A stretch of DNA of 64,000 nt from Phycisphaeraceae bacterium (lineage in GTDB: Bacteria > Planctomycetota > Phycisphaerae > Phycisphaerales > Phycisphaeraceae). Shown here piece after piece: positions 1-8,891 of this stretch. Each line of letters begins with the position of its first letter. Position 1 is the first letter of the stretch. The stretch is taken from positions 1-64,000 of the forward strand of contig JADZCD010000008.1 in the NCBI GenBank assembly GCA_020851735.1, written 5' to 3'. A program made the translations under genes and the position numbers. The notes below the pieces were generated by a model. It worked only from the letters and a program-made list of their open reading frames with translations, was not told where the DNA came from and ran no database searches.

Positions 1-50
1 GCGTACGCCACCAGCAGCACCTTCCTTGGCGATTTGCTGGTCGTGCTCAT
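1..50 (-). CDS. start of an unidentified gene, runs off the window
   Basis: An ATG at 50 on the minus strand overlaps the stop codon of the preceding fic gene by ATGA, a usual sign of translational coupling. The 16 visible codons give a short polar stretch followed by KVLLVAYA, which resembles the first beta strand of a Rossmann-like or glycosyltransferase fold, but this is too little for a family call. A GGGAGG sequence lies about 20 bases upstream, farther than ideal. The frame stays open to the window edge. Confidence 0.4.
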   Translation of the reverse strand, partial: MSTTSKSPRKVLLVAY

Positions 51-1069
51 GGACCCTGGTATATCATCCTCCCACCGCTCGCGCCAGCGAACAGGCGCCG
101 AACAAAGAGATGTTTTCTACAGAGCCAATCCAAAGCCTTAACCGCGTGGTGCGAATGGGTCAATTCCGCGATCCATTCTTTCTTCCTACGGTACAACTCC
201 AAAATCGCTTTTGCCTTGGCCTCATTGCCTGCCGCCTGCACGATCATCGCCTTAAGGAAAAACGCGCACCAACCCGTCCAATCATCATCACGCGAAACTG
301 CCAGCAGACGATCGTAATATTCCTCCCGATTCGCCTCTAAAAAGGCGCTGACGTAAAAATTCGGACTCGACAATAATTTCTTGTCTACCAGAAACAGCGG
401 TACCAGCAATCGCCCCAGACGCCCGTTGCCGTCCAGGAAGGGATGAATTGCCTCAAATTCCGCATGCAGGATGGCCAACTGGACTAGTTTATCCGGTGCG
501 TCACCATGCAAATATTTCTCCCATTGGGACATCGCCTCGGGTAAGCAATCCGCGGGTGGCGGCACAAATCGAGCCGCCTCCACCGCACAACCTGGCGATC
601 CGATCCAGTTGGGGATTCGCCGATATTCGCCTGGTGTTTTGTTTTGCCCTCGCACTCCCTGCATCAACACCTTGTGTGATTCTCTCACCAACCTCTGCGA
701 TAATGGCAACTTATCCATCAACTTGATCGCATGCCGTAACGCAGTTCGGTAGTTGAGCACTTCCTGAATGTCATCTCGTTTCTCTCCGCCAACTGCCTCT
801 CCAGCCGCTTCAAATTCCAGCACCTCACCGAAGGTCGCCTGTGTGCCCTCGATTTTGCTCGACAGCACCGCTTCCTGTGTCGTCAGGGGCGTCAGAAGCA
901 CATTGGCATTGGGAATGCCATGCAGAACGCCCTCATATCGTGCTACCGCCGCATGTGCCGGTCCGATCAACGGCCACAAGCGATGCAAATCCAATGAAGC
1001 AGGCGGGAATTTACCTTGGTGGTATTTCGTGGCGGGCATCAGGAATCTCTCGGGGCCGGTCAGCGTCAT
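47..1069 (-). CDS. Fic family protein (AMP-transferase type), C-terminus short
   Basis: Fic enzymes move AMP or a related nucleotide group onto hydroxyl side chains of target proteins. The core motif HPFLDGNGR with its catalytic His lies at residues 209-217, followed by LGR. An N-terminal SxxxEG motif (SSKIEG, residues 70-75) matches the inhibitory helix of class II Fic proteins, so the enzyme is probably autoinhibited. Related proteins end in a winged-helix domain; here the protein stops soon after its first helix (HAVKALDWL), which suggests truncation or a frameshift. The gene lies 14 bases downstream of glmS on the same strand and overlaps the next start by four bases. The start could also be the ATG at 1039. 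Confidence 0.85.
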   Translation of the reverse strand: MTLTGPERFLMPATKYHQGKFPPASLDLHRLWPLIGPAHAAVARYEGVLHGIPNANVLLTPLTTQEAVLSSKIEGTQATFGEVLEFEAAGEAVGGEKRDDIQEVLNYRTALRHAIKLMDKLPLSQRLVRESHKVLMQGVRGQNKTPGEYRRIPNWIGSPGCAVEAARFVPPPADCLPEAMSQWEKYLHGDAPDKLVQLAILHAEFEAIHPFLDGNGRLGRLLVPLFLVDKKLLSSPNFYVSAFLEANREEYYDRLLAVSRDDDWTGWCAFFLKAMIVQAAGNEAKAKAILELYRRKKEWIAELTHSHHAVKALDWLCRKHLFVRRLFAGASGGRMIYQGP

Positions 1070-1083
1070 TCTGCGCCCACAAC

Positions 1084-2961
1084 TTACTCCACCGTGACGC
1101 TCTTGGCCAGATTGCGCGGCTTGTCCACGTCGTGGCCGCGGAGCACGGCCGCGTGATACGCCAACAGCTGCAGCGGGATCACCGCCACCAGCGGTTGCAG
1201 CGCTTCGGGCAGGGCGGGCACATAGAACACCGACTGGGCATAGCGTTCGATGACGCTGTCGCCTTCGGTGGCCACCGCCAGAATGCTGCCGCCGCGGGCC
1301 CGCACTTCCTCGATGTTGGAAATGACCTTCTCGTATTGCGAACCCTGCGTGGCCAGGAACACCACCGGCATGCCCTTGTCGATCAGCGCGATCGGGCCAT
1401 GCTTCATCTCCGCCGCCGGCATGCCCTCGGCGTGAATGTAAGAGATTTCCTTAAGTTTGAGCGCCCCTTCCAAAGCCACGGGGTAGTTGTAGCCGCGACC
1501 GAGAAACAGCCAGTTGTCGCGGTGAATGTGCCGCTGCACGCAATCCCGCACGTGGTCCGACTGCTCCAACACACGAGCGATGTAATCCGGCAGCTTATCC
1601 AGTTCGCGCAGATACGACGACACCACCGGATCGGACAGGAATCGCCGCTTGCCGATGTACAGGGCCAGCATGGTCAGCACCAGCACCTGGCCCACAAACG
1701 CCTTGGTCGACGCCACGCCGATCTCCGGCCCCACGTGCAGATACACGCCGGCATCCGTTTCGCGGGCGATGGTCGAGCCCACCACGTTCACCGCTCCCAG
1801 CGCCAGCGCCCCGCGTTCCTTAGCCTCGCGCAAAGCCGCCAGCGTGTCGGCCGTCTCGCCGGACTGGCTGATGGCGATGGCCACGGTGCTGTCTTCGATG
1901 ATCGGGTTGCGATAGCGAAATTCGCTGGCGTATTCGCAGCGGGCCGGCACTTTCACCAAGTCTTCAAACAGATATTCGGCAATTAACCCCGCGTGATAGG
2001 CCGTGCCCTGGGCGGTAAAGAGAAATCGCTTGGCCCGCACCAATTCGCGGGTGTGTTTGGCCAGGCCGCCGAGTACCACCCGGCATTCGCGCTGGTCGAT
2101 GCGCCCGCGCAGGCAATTACGAATGGCTTCGGGCTGCTCCATGATTTCCTTGAGCATGTAGTGCGCGTAGCCGCCCAGCTCGATCTGCTGCAGGTCCATG
2201 TCCAGCTGACTGATCTCGCGCGACACCAGCACGTTGTCAATGGTCGTGGTGCGAAAATCCGCGTTCCAGCCGTTGCCGGGGTTGCGGGCGTCCTTAGGCT
2301 CAGCGTGCAGACGGGCCACCTGATAGTCGTCGAGCGTGATGACCTGCGAGGTGTGACTGATGATCGCCGAAGCGTCCGACGCCACCACATAGCTGTTGTC
2401 CGCGATGCCAATGATCAAGGGCGACCCCTTGCGGGCGCAAACCAGCGTGTACGGCTCGGCATCAGTCACCACCGCGATGGCATACGCGCCCGTCACTTCG
2501 TGCAACGCCGCCTGCACCGCCTGCTCCAGATTGCCCTGATACAGCTCAGCGATGAGCTTGGCCAACACTTCCGTATCCGTCTGCGAAGTGAACTGGTGGC
2601 CCTTGTCGGTGAGATATTTTTTCAGGGCTGCGTAATTTTCAATGATGCCGTTGTGCACCAACGCCACGGTTTGTCCGTCGCGTGTGGTGCCGCAGTGGGG
2701 GTGCGCGTTGGCTTCGGTAGGCGGGCCATGCGTGGCCCAGCGGGTGTGGGCGATGCCCAGGTTGCCGTCAAATCCGCCGGTTTCCGCAACGTGGTTTTCC
2801 AGCACACTCACGCGCCCGACCGTGCGGCCGATCTTAATGCCGCCCGTGGTCACCACCGCCACGCCGGCCGAATCGTAACCCCGGTATTCCAGGCGCTTAA
2901 GCCCCTCGATCAACAACGCCGTCACCTGGCGATTACCCACATAAGCCACAATTCCACACAT
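1084..2961 (-). CDS. glmS: glutamine--fructose-6-phosphate aminotransferase (isomerizing)
   Basis: Makes glucosamine 6-phosphate from fructose 6-phosphate and glutamine, the first step toward UDP-N-acetylglucosamine for the cell envelope; cytoplasmic. The protein starts MCGIVAYVG, so after Met removal Cys is the N-terminal nucleophile of the glutaminase domain (about residues 2-220). Two SIS sugar-isomerase domains follow (about 290-440 and 460-600; ISQSGETADTLAAL is the first phosphosugar loop). The C-terminus ends in KPRNLAKSVTVE, as in nearly all GlmS. Length (625 aa) is normal. The start is fixed by the Cys requirement and is preceded by GAGGA. No glmS ribozyme-like leader could be recognised in the 110-base upstream gap. 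Confidence 0.97.
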   Translation of the reverse strand: MCGIVAYVGNRQVTALLIEGLKRLEYRGYDSAGVAVVTTGGIKIGRTVGRVSVLENHVAETGGFDGNLGIAHTRWATHGPPTEANAHPHCGTTRDGQTVALVHNGIIENYAALKKYLTDKGHQFTSQTDTEVLAKLIAELYQGNLEQAVQAALHEVTGAYAIAVVTDAEPYTLVCARKGSPLIIGIADNSYVVASDASAIISHTSQVITLDDYQVARLHAEPKDARNPGNGWNADFRTTTIDNVLVSREISQLDMDLQQIELGGYAHYMLKEIMEQPEAIRNCLRGRIDQRECRVVLGGLAKHTRELVRAKRFLFTAQGTAYHAGLIAEYLFEDLVKVPARCEYASEFRYRNPIIEDSTVAIAISQSGETADTLAALREAKERGALALGAVNVVGSTIARETDAGVYLHVGPEIGVASTKAFVGQVLVLTMLALYIGKRRFLSDPVVSSYLRELDKLPDYIARVLEQSDHVRDCVQRHIHRDNWLFLGRGYNYPVALEGALKLKEISYIHAEGMPAAEMKHGPIALIDKGMPVVFLATQGSQYEKVISNIEEVRARGGSILAVATEGDSVIERYAQSVFYVPALPEALQPLVAVIPLQLLAYHAAVLRGHDVDKPRNLAKSVTVE

Positions 2962-3071
2962 AGTTGTCCTCGTCTTTTCTTAACTCTCCACCCCATCCAT
3001 CCGCCGGCCCGCCCCGTGCGCCCAGCCTCAGTCCCTCCCAGCCCGCGGATCGAGCCTGTACCCATGGCATT

Positions 3072-4031
3072 TTATCGGTTGCTTGGCGGGATCGAGCCAG
3101 TCGGAGCCGTCGCCGAAGCGCACGGTATTTCAGGGCCGATAACTTTCGCCTGGGTAATCCACCCGTCATCGCCGTGACTCACCGGCCGGTGATGAACGCA
3201 GGTCAGCGTCTGCCCCGGGTCGTCGGGCAACTGCAATTCCCAGAAGCCTTGTCCTAGTCTGTATCCGTAGCTCAAGCGGCTGGGAGACCCCGCGTTCAGG
3301 TCGACTAAGCCCTGCAGCGGTCCCTCCGGCACCTGATGGCACCATGGCTCGTGAATATGCCCATGCACATAAACCATTCGTCCAGGCCAGCGCCCTTCCT
3401 GGCGGGCGGTTTCCATGGCCTTAACCCACCGCGGCGCATCCGCCAGACGATGCTCCCAGCGGGGATGCACGGAGACGGGGGTAAAAATCGGGTAGTGGCA
3501 GAGCGTCACCAAGCCCTGGGAGCAGTCCAGTGAGCGCAGGTTCTCTTCCGCAGCCCGAATCTGCGCCTCGCCCAGGCGGCCACGGGAAGTCAGCAAACGC
3601 GGCACAGCCGAATCCAAAGCCAATAATTGCCAGCGCGGGCCGATGGCTTTTAGATGGGGAAACGCGTCGGGAATGTAGCGCCCAAACTGTTGCTCTAAGC
3701 TCCGCCGCCGGCAGGACCTGTAGGTGTAACGATCGTGATTGCCCGCCACCATCAGGCAAGGAAACCGCTCGAGCAACGGGCGAAATATATCAGCCGCCTG
3801 CGCGAATTCGCCCGGCAACGCGGTGGTGGACAGGTCGCCGGAAAAAAGAATCAGGTCCGGACGAATAGCCGCCACCCGCTGAACCACCATGGACAAGGGG
3901 GCCGGCGAAAATTGATGGCGGCGCCGCAGCCAGAGATTGGATTGCCCCAAAAACCGCTTACCGAGCAGTTGCCAGGGCGCAACCCACAAACGATACGCGT
4001 GAATGTCACCAACCACTGCCAGACGGATCAT
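3072..4031 (-). CDS. metallophosphoesterase (calcineurin-like)
   Basis: A binuclear metal phosphoesterase of the calcineurin superfamily; the substrate cannot be read from sequence. The metal-binding motifs occur in order: GDIH (residues 8-11), GDLS, GNHDRY and, near the C-terminus, HGHIHEP. I place the start at the ATG at 4031 because the protein then opens directly with MIRLAVVGDIHA, the usual family beginning; a longer reading to 4094 adds 21 unlikely residues. No signal peptide, so probably cytoplasmic. It is upstream of glmS on the same strand but separated by about 110 bases, so co-transcription is possible but not shown. Confidence 0.85.
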   Translation of the reverse strand: MIRLAVVGDIHAYRLWVAPWQLLGKRFLGQSNLWLRRRHQFSPAPLSMVVQRVAAIRPDLILFSGDLSTTALPGEFAQAADIFRPLLERFPCLMVAGNHDRYTYRSCRRRSLEQQFGRYIPDAFPHLKAIGPRWQLLALDSAVPRLLTSRGRLGEAQIRAAEENLRSLDCSQGLVTLCHYPIFTPVSVHPRWEHRLADAPRWVKAMETARQEGRWPGRMVYVHGHIHEPWCHQVPEGPLQGLVDLNAGSPSRLSYGYRLGQGFWELQLPDDPGQTLTCVHHRPVSHGDDGWITQAKVIGPEIPCASATAPTGSIPPSNR

Positions 4032-4239
4032 GGTGGCAGTGATTGTCGGTTTGGCGCGTGGAACTGCAAATCCCGTCTTATCATAAAACAACAAATCAGA
4101 GCAATAAGAATACAGACTTAGCCGTTATCCATGCGAAGGCCCCTATTCTTTGGGCTATTATTCTCCCAGATAACGGGCTGAAAATGCGCTGGATGAACAA
4201 GTTATTCTTCAAAATGGGCCAAAGACCCAGGAGTCAGCC

Positions 4240-4737
4240 ATGAACCGGCGGACAACTCACTTATGGGTGGATGGATCGCTTTTAGTCACGGGCGTGTGTC
4301 TGTTAACCACCGGTCTGATGCTTTACTGGGTTTTGCCTCAGGGAAGTCGTTCCGCCGCCGTCCTGGGCTGGACCCGTCACGAATGGGGCGACATTCACTT
4401 CTGGCTGGCGATGACGATGCTCGGCTTGTTGGGCCTGCATCTGACCTTGAACTGGAACTGGGTGTGCAACACGGTGTATCGGACCGCTGTCCCGCAGGGA
4501 GCCCACGTGCCGACCGATCGCGTCCGCTGCCTGGCCGGGGTCGCGGTGCTTGCCTCGGCCGTGCTGCTGATCGGAAGTCTTCTTTGGCTGGCCTCAAACA
4601 CCCGGCAAACCGCCGAGCCCCGCCACCAGAACCAGGGCCGGCAAGCCACCATGATCACCGATTGGCAAAACGACGTTCCCGTCGGCGGCGGCTACCGAGG
4701 GGGGCGAGGCAACGAGTGCCGCAATCCCGACTGGTAG
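4240..4737 (+). CDS. DUF4405-like small membrane protein
   Basis: About 165 aa with three hydrophobic spans (near residues 10-32, 51-72 and 95-117). The pattern HEWGDIHFW before the second span, with more His in that span (LGLHLTLNW), fits DUF4405 proteins, three- to four-helix membrane proteins suspected to bind haem or act as electron carriers; that role is an inference. The C-terminal 45 residues are polar and rich in Gly, Arg and Gln. AGGAG lies seven bases before the ATG. The gene is alone on the plus strand between minus-strand genes, and its end lies 30 bases from the convergent GH36 gene. Confidence 0.6.
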   Translation: MNRRTTHLWVDGSLLVTGVCLLTTGLMLYWVLPQGSRSAAVLGWTRHEWGDIHFWLAMTMLGLLGLHLTLNWNWVCNTVYRTAVPQGAHVPTDRVRCLAGVAVLASAVLLIGSLLWLASNTRQTAEPRHQNQGRQATMITDWQNDVPVGGGYRGGRGNECRNPDW

Positions 4738-4767
4738 CGATCCCAAAACCGCCGTCCCGAACTACGA

Positions 4768-6558
4768 TTATTCGACCGTCAATTCCGCCACGCCGGCGGA
4801 CGGGACATTTAACGTGTGCAGGCCGGCCGGCAATTTCACCTGCTGATCAAGCGTCAAATCCCCCATACAGCTGTAGATTCGCAAACGTCGCCGGCCGGTC
4901 TCCACCGGTAGGTCCACGACCAACCCTGGTCTGCGGGTGGCGTTGACCAGCAACAGCATATTCGCCTCCGGATGGGCCGGGCGGATCACCATGTCCGCAT
5001 AGATCACCGCCACGCACTCCTCCTCGTTGGCCGCCTGAATGATCGGATAGAGCAGCTCCGGGCTCTGGGGCATGAATCGCCCGTCCAGCAGCAGCTGGCG
5101 GTGGCGACGCCACCAGCCCAGCCAGAACTGCAGCATGCGGGCGTGAAAAGCAGGCATATGCTCCAGGCGTACGGAAATCTGCGGCACGGCAAACAGAACA
5201 TTAAGCAGTTGCAGGGCTGCCGATTCCACCGGTTCCCAGACGTGCCACATCAGCATGTCCGCATGCGGCGCGGTCCGCCCGCAGAGCAGCCGCACGTCCA
5301 CGATGCGGATGCGATTGTTCAGCGCGTCGTTCGGGCAGTCCGCCGCGCGGAACATGTTGCCGTATTTGCGCATGAGCGGGCCGATGTAGCTCTGGCGGAA
5401 TTCGACCATGATGTCCGGACGATCCGCCCGCAATTGGGTCATCAGGTCCGTCAGCAGCCGATCGCTGGCCACCGCCACCGAGTCCTCATCCCGACCCTGT
5501 CCGGTCTGCAGGGGAACCTGCCGGGACGGATCAAAACTATCCACGAAATCGAGCTTCAAACCGTCCAGATTCCAGGCCCGCACCGCATGGACAAAGGTGT
5601 CGATCAGGTAGCGGCGAACCTGGGGAAAACGCGGGTCCAGCACCGCGCAGCCCAAGTGCTGATCATGGTAAAGCTGCTGGTTTTTGAACTGATTAAATGC
5701 CTTGGTGCGCTCGCCGACAAAGGGCACCGAGTACCAGAGCAGAAACTTCATGTCCAGCTGATGCACCTTTTCGACCAGCTGTTTGATCTTCGGCAGCCGC
5801 TGCGGCTCCCATTCGCCCACGTAGTGGTAATACCCCTGGTTGTTGGTGGTCTGCCAGCCGTCGTCAAGGATGATCGCGTCGCAGCCCATGTGCTTGCCCA
5901 GCCGGCACTGGGTCAGCACGTCCTCTTCGACCAAGTTTTGATGAAAGCTGTACCAGGTGGAATACATCGGCCGGCGGGCGACATCCGGCACGGGACTGGG
6001 CGCATAGCCGGGTTGGCCGGCCCACCACTTCTGAACGTCCTCCAGTGCCTGGTAGTAAGGAATCTCGCGCAGATCGATGCGGATGAACAGCTCATAACTG
6101 CGGATGGGCGCATGAGGCTCAGGGAAAAGATCGACGCGGCAATTGTAATAGGCGGTGCGCTCGTTGATGCTGGCCTTTAATTGCAGCGGATTCAAAGCAT
6201 CCGAGCAGGCGAACGTCAGACTGTTGACGCCATGCTGACTGTAATTGCAGATCACCGGCGCCCCCTGCGTGTTGCGCGAACGCAACCCGGGCCCCCAACG
6301 ATGCGACACCCCGCGCTCGCTGCCGGCCAGCGGGTGCCAGAAGCCGATGATGTCCATCAGCGGACGGTCCCAGCGCACCAGCAGCTTCGGCGGCTCGGCC
6401 GGCGTCGGCGCCGCCAGGACCAACCGGATCAGATAAAGATTGGCTTCCAGCACCTGCAGGGATAAATCACAGGAAAACGGCCCCGGGTCGCCCTCCACCC
6501 AAAGTCGCGGCAAGTGCCGATGCGCCACCGTGATTTCACGTAGAACCTTGTCGGGCAT
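4768..6558 (-). CDS. GH36-type alpha-galactosidase-like protein (second of tandem pair)
   Basis: About 596 aa, related to glycoside hydrolase family 36/clan GH-D (alpha-galactosidases and raffinose synthases). The barrel signatures are ILDDGWQT at the first catalytic strand, GLKLDFVDSF with the likely nucleophile Asp in LKLDF, and FRAADCPND, where the acid/base Asp is expected. A beta-sandwich C-terminal domain follows. No signal peptide is seen. The start at 6558 is chosen for the GGGAGG just upstream; a longer reading to 6621 would overlap the upstream gene. It lies 31 bases downstream of another GH36 gene, so the two form an operon. The two proteins are clearly different subfamilies, suggesting different alpha-galactoside substrates. 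Confidence 0.8.
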   Translation of the reverse strand: MPDKVLREITVAHRHLPRLWVEGDPGPFSCDLSLQVLEANLYLIRLVLAAPTPAEPPKLLVRWDRPLMDIIGFWHPLAGSERGVSHRWGPGLRSRNTQGAPVICNYSQHGVNSLTFACSDALNPLQLKASINERTAYYNCRVDLFPEPHAPIRSYELFIRIDLREIPYYQALEDVQKWWAGQPGYAPSPVPDVARRPMYSTWYSFHQNLVEEDVLTQCRLGKHMGCDAIILDDGWQTTNNQGYYHYVGEWEPQRLPKIKQLVEKVHQLDMKFLLWYSVPFVGERTKAFNQFKNQQLYHDQHLGCAVLDPRFPQVRRYLIDTFVHAVRAWNLDGLKLDFVDSFDPSRQVPLQTGQGRDEDSVAVASDRLLTDLMTQLRADRPDIMVEFRQSYIGPLMRKYGNMFRAADCPNDALNNRIRIVDVRLLCGRTAPHADMLMWHVWEPVESAALQLLNVLFAVPQISVRLEHMPAFHARMLQFWLGWWRRHRQLLLDGRFMPQSPELLYPIIQAANEEECVAVIYADMVIRPAHPEANMLLLVNATRRPGLVVDLPVETGRRRLRIYSCMGDLTLDQQVKLPAGLHTLNVPSAGVAELTVE

Positions 6559-6589
6559 GGCAACTCCCTCCCCGGGTCGATTCTCCCGG

Positions 6590-8740
6590 TCAGGCCCGCA
6601 GGTGCAGCACCCGCGCATCAAACTCGCCGGCCAAAGGCACCTTCAGACGCACCCCCTCCAGCGTGGCGCCGGCACCGCCCCATTCCTCCATGATCCGCCA
6701 TGAGCCGACTTCAGGCAAAGGCAGGTCCAGACACTCCGGCAAAGGCTGGGCGAACGAGTGCGCCACCACCAGGGCTTCGCGGCGATTCTCCGCCACCCGC
6801 ACCACCGCCTGCCAGCCGCGCGGATAACGATACGATTTGCCCGTCTCCCCATAACGGCGGGAAAATCCATGCTTGATGATCGGCCAGACCCGCCGGTACA
6901 AATCGCAGGCCGACCGATACGTCGCCCACTGGGCGTCCGTGAAATCCAGAATGTCCCCTGAAAGGCACATCCGCCCCAAGAACGTGGCTGCCAGCGAATA
7001 AATCATCCGCCGCTGCGAATCGCTCTTGCGCAACACCGCCCAGATCAACGACTGCCGCGGCAATATCGCCCGGTGCAGATTCGCCGCCACAATCGGAATT
7101 TCCTTGACTTCATGGGCATCGGAAAACGAGCCCACCGCCGTCATCCCCTGCAGCGATGGCTCCAGCCGATGCCCGCCGGAAGCGCAATTTTCAATCACCA
7201 GGTCCGGCAGGCGCTCGCGGATCCGCTGGAAAAATCGGTACACCGCCTCGATGTGCTTGCGCAAACCCTCGCCCTGCGAGTCCGGATCGTCGCAGCCGAT
7301 GCCGATGTGGTCGTTATAGTCCACCTTCAGATACCCGAACCCGCATCCGCCCAACACGTCAATCATCCGCGTGGTCAGATAATCCACCACCCACGGGTCC
7401 TGCAGGTTCCAGAACACCCGCCCGCCCGAACGCAGCGGCCTGCCGTCACGCTGCAAAAAATGCGGCACCAGCTCCGGCCGCCCAGCCATGCCTTCCGACG
7501 CCACTTCCCACTCAAACCACAGCCCCGGAATCAACCCGCGCTCACGAATCGCCTTGGCCACCGCCGCCAACCCATGCGGAAAAACCTTCTCATTGAGCAC
7601 CCAGCTGCCCAAGCCGCCGTTCCAGTCGCCGCCTTCTTCACTCTTAAACCAGCCGGCATCGATCACCAGGTACTTCGCCCCCGTGTCCTTAAGCTTGTCC
7701 GCCAGCTGCACCATCACCTCGTGCGTCGGCTTGCCCCACGTGGCCGGCCATTCGTTGAAACAAATCGGCAGGTCCTTTTCCACTTCCGGCTGCTGCTCCG
7801 CCGCCGCCTGCTGCAAGTTGGTCAGGCGTCCGCACAGGTCGTCCATATCGCCCTGCACGCAAGCGAGCATCGCCACCGGCGAAGCCAGTTTTTCGCCCGG
7901 CTGAATCGTCTTGGTCCAATGCCCCAGCTCCCGGTCGGCCAACCCGCCGCTGACACTCAGGCAATCATCTTGCCGGTAAAGCTCCATCTGCCACGAACCC
8001 GCCCACGCCAGCTGCGCCCCCCACAACACGTTGGCCGCCTTGTCCCCCACCGCCACGAACGGGAAAAACCCGCGCACCGGCATCGACCCCACCTGCCCGA
8101 ACCGCTCGGCCCCCACCGCGTGCCCCGTCCACGAGCGCTCCAAGTGCAATTGCTCAATGGGCTCACTGACCAGTCGCCCCTCCACGCTCCAATACGACCG
8201 CAGCCGATGCAGCCACAATCTCTCCGGCGCATCGTCCGCAGCCAACGGCGAAATGCCCCCCAGGTTGAAACTCGTCAGCATCTCCAGCCCGATGGGCTTG
8301 TCCGTGCGGTTCTCATACGTCGTCCGCACCCGCACCGCCTGATCCCCACCGTGCCACCACAATTCATGAATCACCGCGTCGCCGCGCGCGCTCTTTAGCT
8401 CCGTGGTAATCCGCTGGCCCCCCTGCTCCTCCGCCACGCGCTGCGCGACGAATTTAAACTCATTGAACATCGCCGACGGCCGCAGCGTCCTGCCCTGCGT
8501 AAACCCCCCCGCGTAAGCATCGCCCACGCGCTTGACGTGGGCCAGACTGTCCAGGAAAAACGGCCCCGCCTCCCAGGGCATGTGCCAGTCCGGCAGTATC
8601 TCCCGCCGCACCGCGACCCTTGACGCCAGGGGCGACGGAACCATCCACAGCCCCACGTTGCGGTTCTTGCCCGGCGGCGTGATGCGATACTGGATCGTGG
8701 TGTCGCCGCACTCGAAGCTCGAAAGAATCTCCGTCGCCAT
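6590..8740 (-). CDS. alpha-galactosidase, GH36
   Basis: A 716-aa protein with the full GH36 layout: an N-terminal beta-supersandwich (about 1-300), a catalytic barrel (about 310-620) and a small C-terminal beta domain. YLKVDYND carries the nucleophile Asp, ENCASGGHR is the conserved galactose-binding CxxG..R segment, and SFSDAHE supplies the acid/base Asp. It should release alpha-linked galactose from raffinose-type sugars or galactomannan side chains. No export signal, so substrates are probably imported oligosaccharides. It is the first gene of a two-gene unit with the GH36 gene at 4768-6558. No regulator or transporter gene is adjacent. Confidence 0.9.
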   Translation of the reverse strand: MATEILSSFECGDTTIQYRITPPGKNRNVGLWMVPSPLASRVAVRREILPDWHMPWEAGPFFLDSLAHVKRVGDAYAGGFTQGRTLRPSAMFNEFKFVAQRVAEEQGGQRITTELKSARGDAVIHELWWHGGDQAVRVRTTYENRTDKPIGLEMLTSFNLGGISPLAADDAPERLWLHRLRSYWSVEGRLVSEPIEQLHLERSWTGHAVGAERFGQVGSMPVRGFFPFVAVGDKAANVLWGAQLAWAGSWQMELYRQDDCLSVSGGLADRELGHWTKTIQPGEKLASPVAMLACVQGDMDDLCGRLTNLQQAAAEQQPEVEKDLPICFNEWPATWGKPTHEVMVQLADKLKDTGAKYLVIDAGWFKSEEGGDWNGGLGSWVLNEKVFPHGLAAVAKAIRERGLIPGLWFEWEVASEGMAGRPELVPHFLQRDGRPLRSGGRVFWNLQDPWVVDYLTTRMIDVLGGCGFGYLKVDYNDHIGIGCDDPDSQGEGLRKHIEAVYRFFQRIRERLPDLVIENCASGGHRLEPSLQGMTAVGSFSDAHEVKEIPIVAANLHRAILPRQSLIWAVLRKSDSQRRMIYSLAATFLGRMCLSGDILDFTDAQWATYRSACDLYRRVWPIIKHGFSRRYGETGKSYRYPRGWQAVVRVAENRREALVVAHSFAQPLPECLDLPLPEVGSWRIMEEWGGAGATLEGVRLKVPLAGEFDARVLHLRA

Positions 8741-8891
8741 GCGCCATCCTTGTGCCAGGAGGGAAAACGATCGCCCGCAAACCAGAGCAAATCATCCGGC
8801 AAAATGACCTGCTAAGCAAGAGTGCATAAGGCTGACTTGATATGAGAAACCAAGGCCCCAGGCAGCGGCGCTTTCCGCATCAGATGCGCTC

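Noticed and set aside
2962-3071. glmS ribozyme upstream of glmS
   Set aside because: The gap is about 110 bases and lacks any recognisable ribozyme core; it has no visible conserved structure.
841-8398. Long plus-strand open frames opposite glmS, the phosphoesterase and both GH36 genes
   Set aside because: They are Arg/His/Pro-rich readings antisense to well-recognised genes, expected in high-GC DNA, and match no family.
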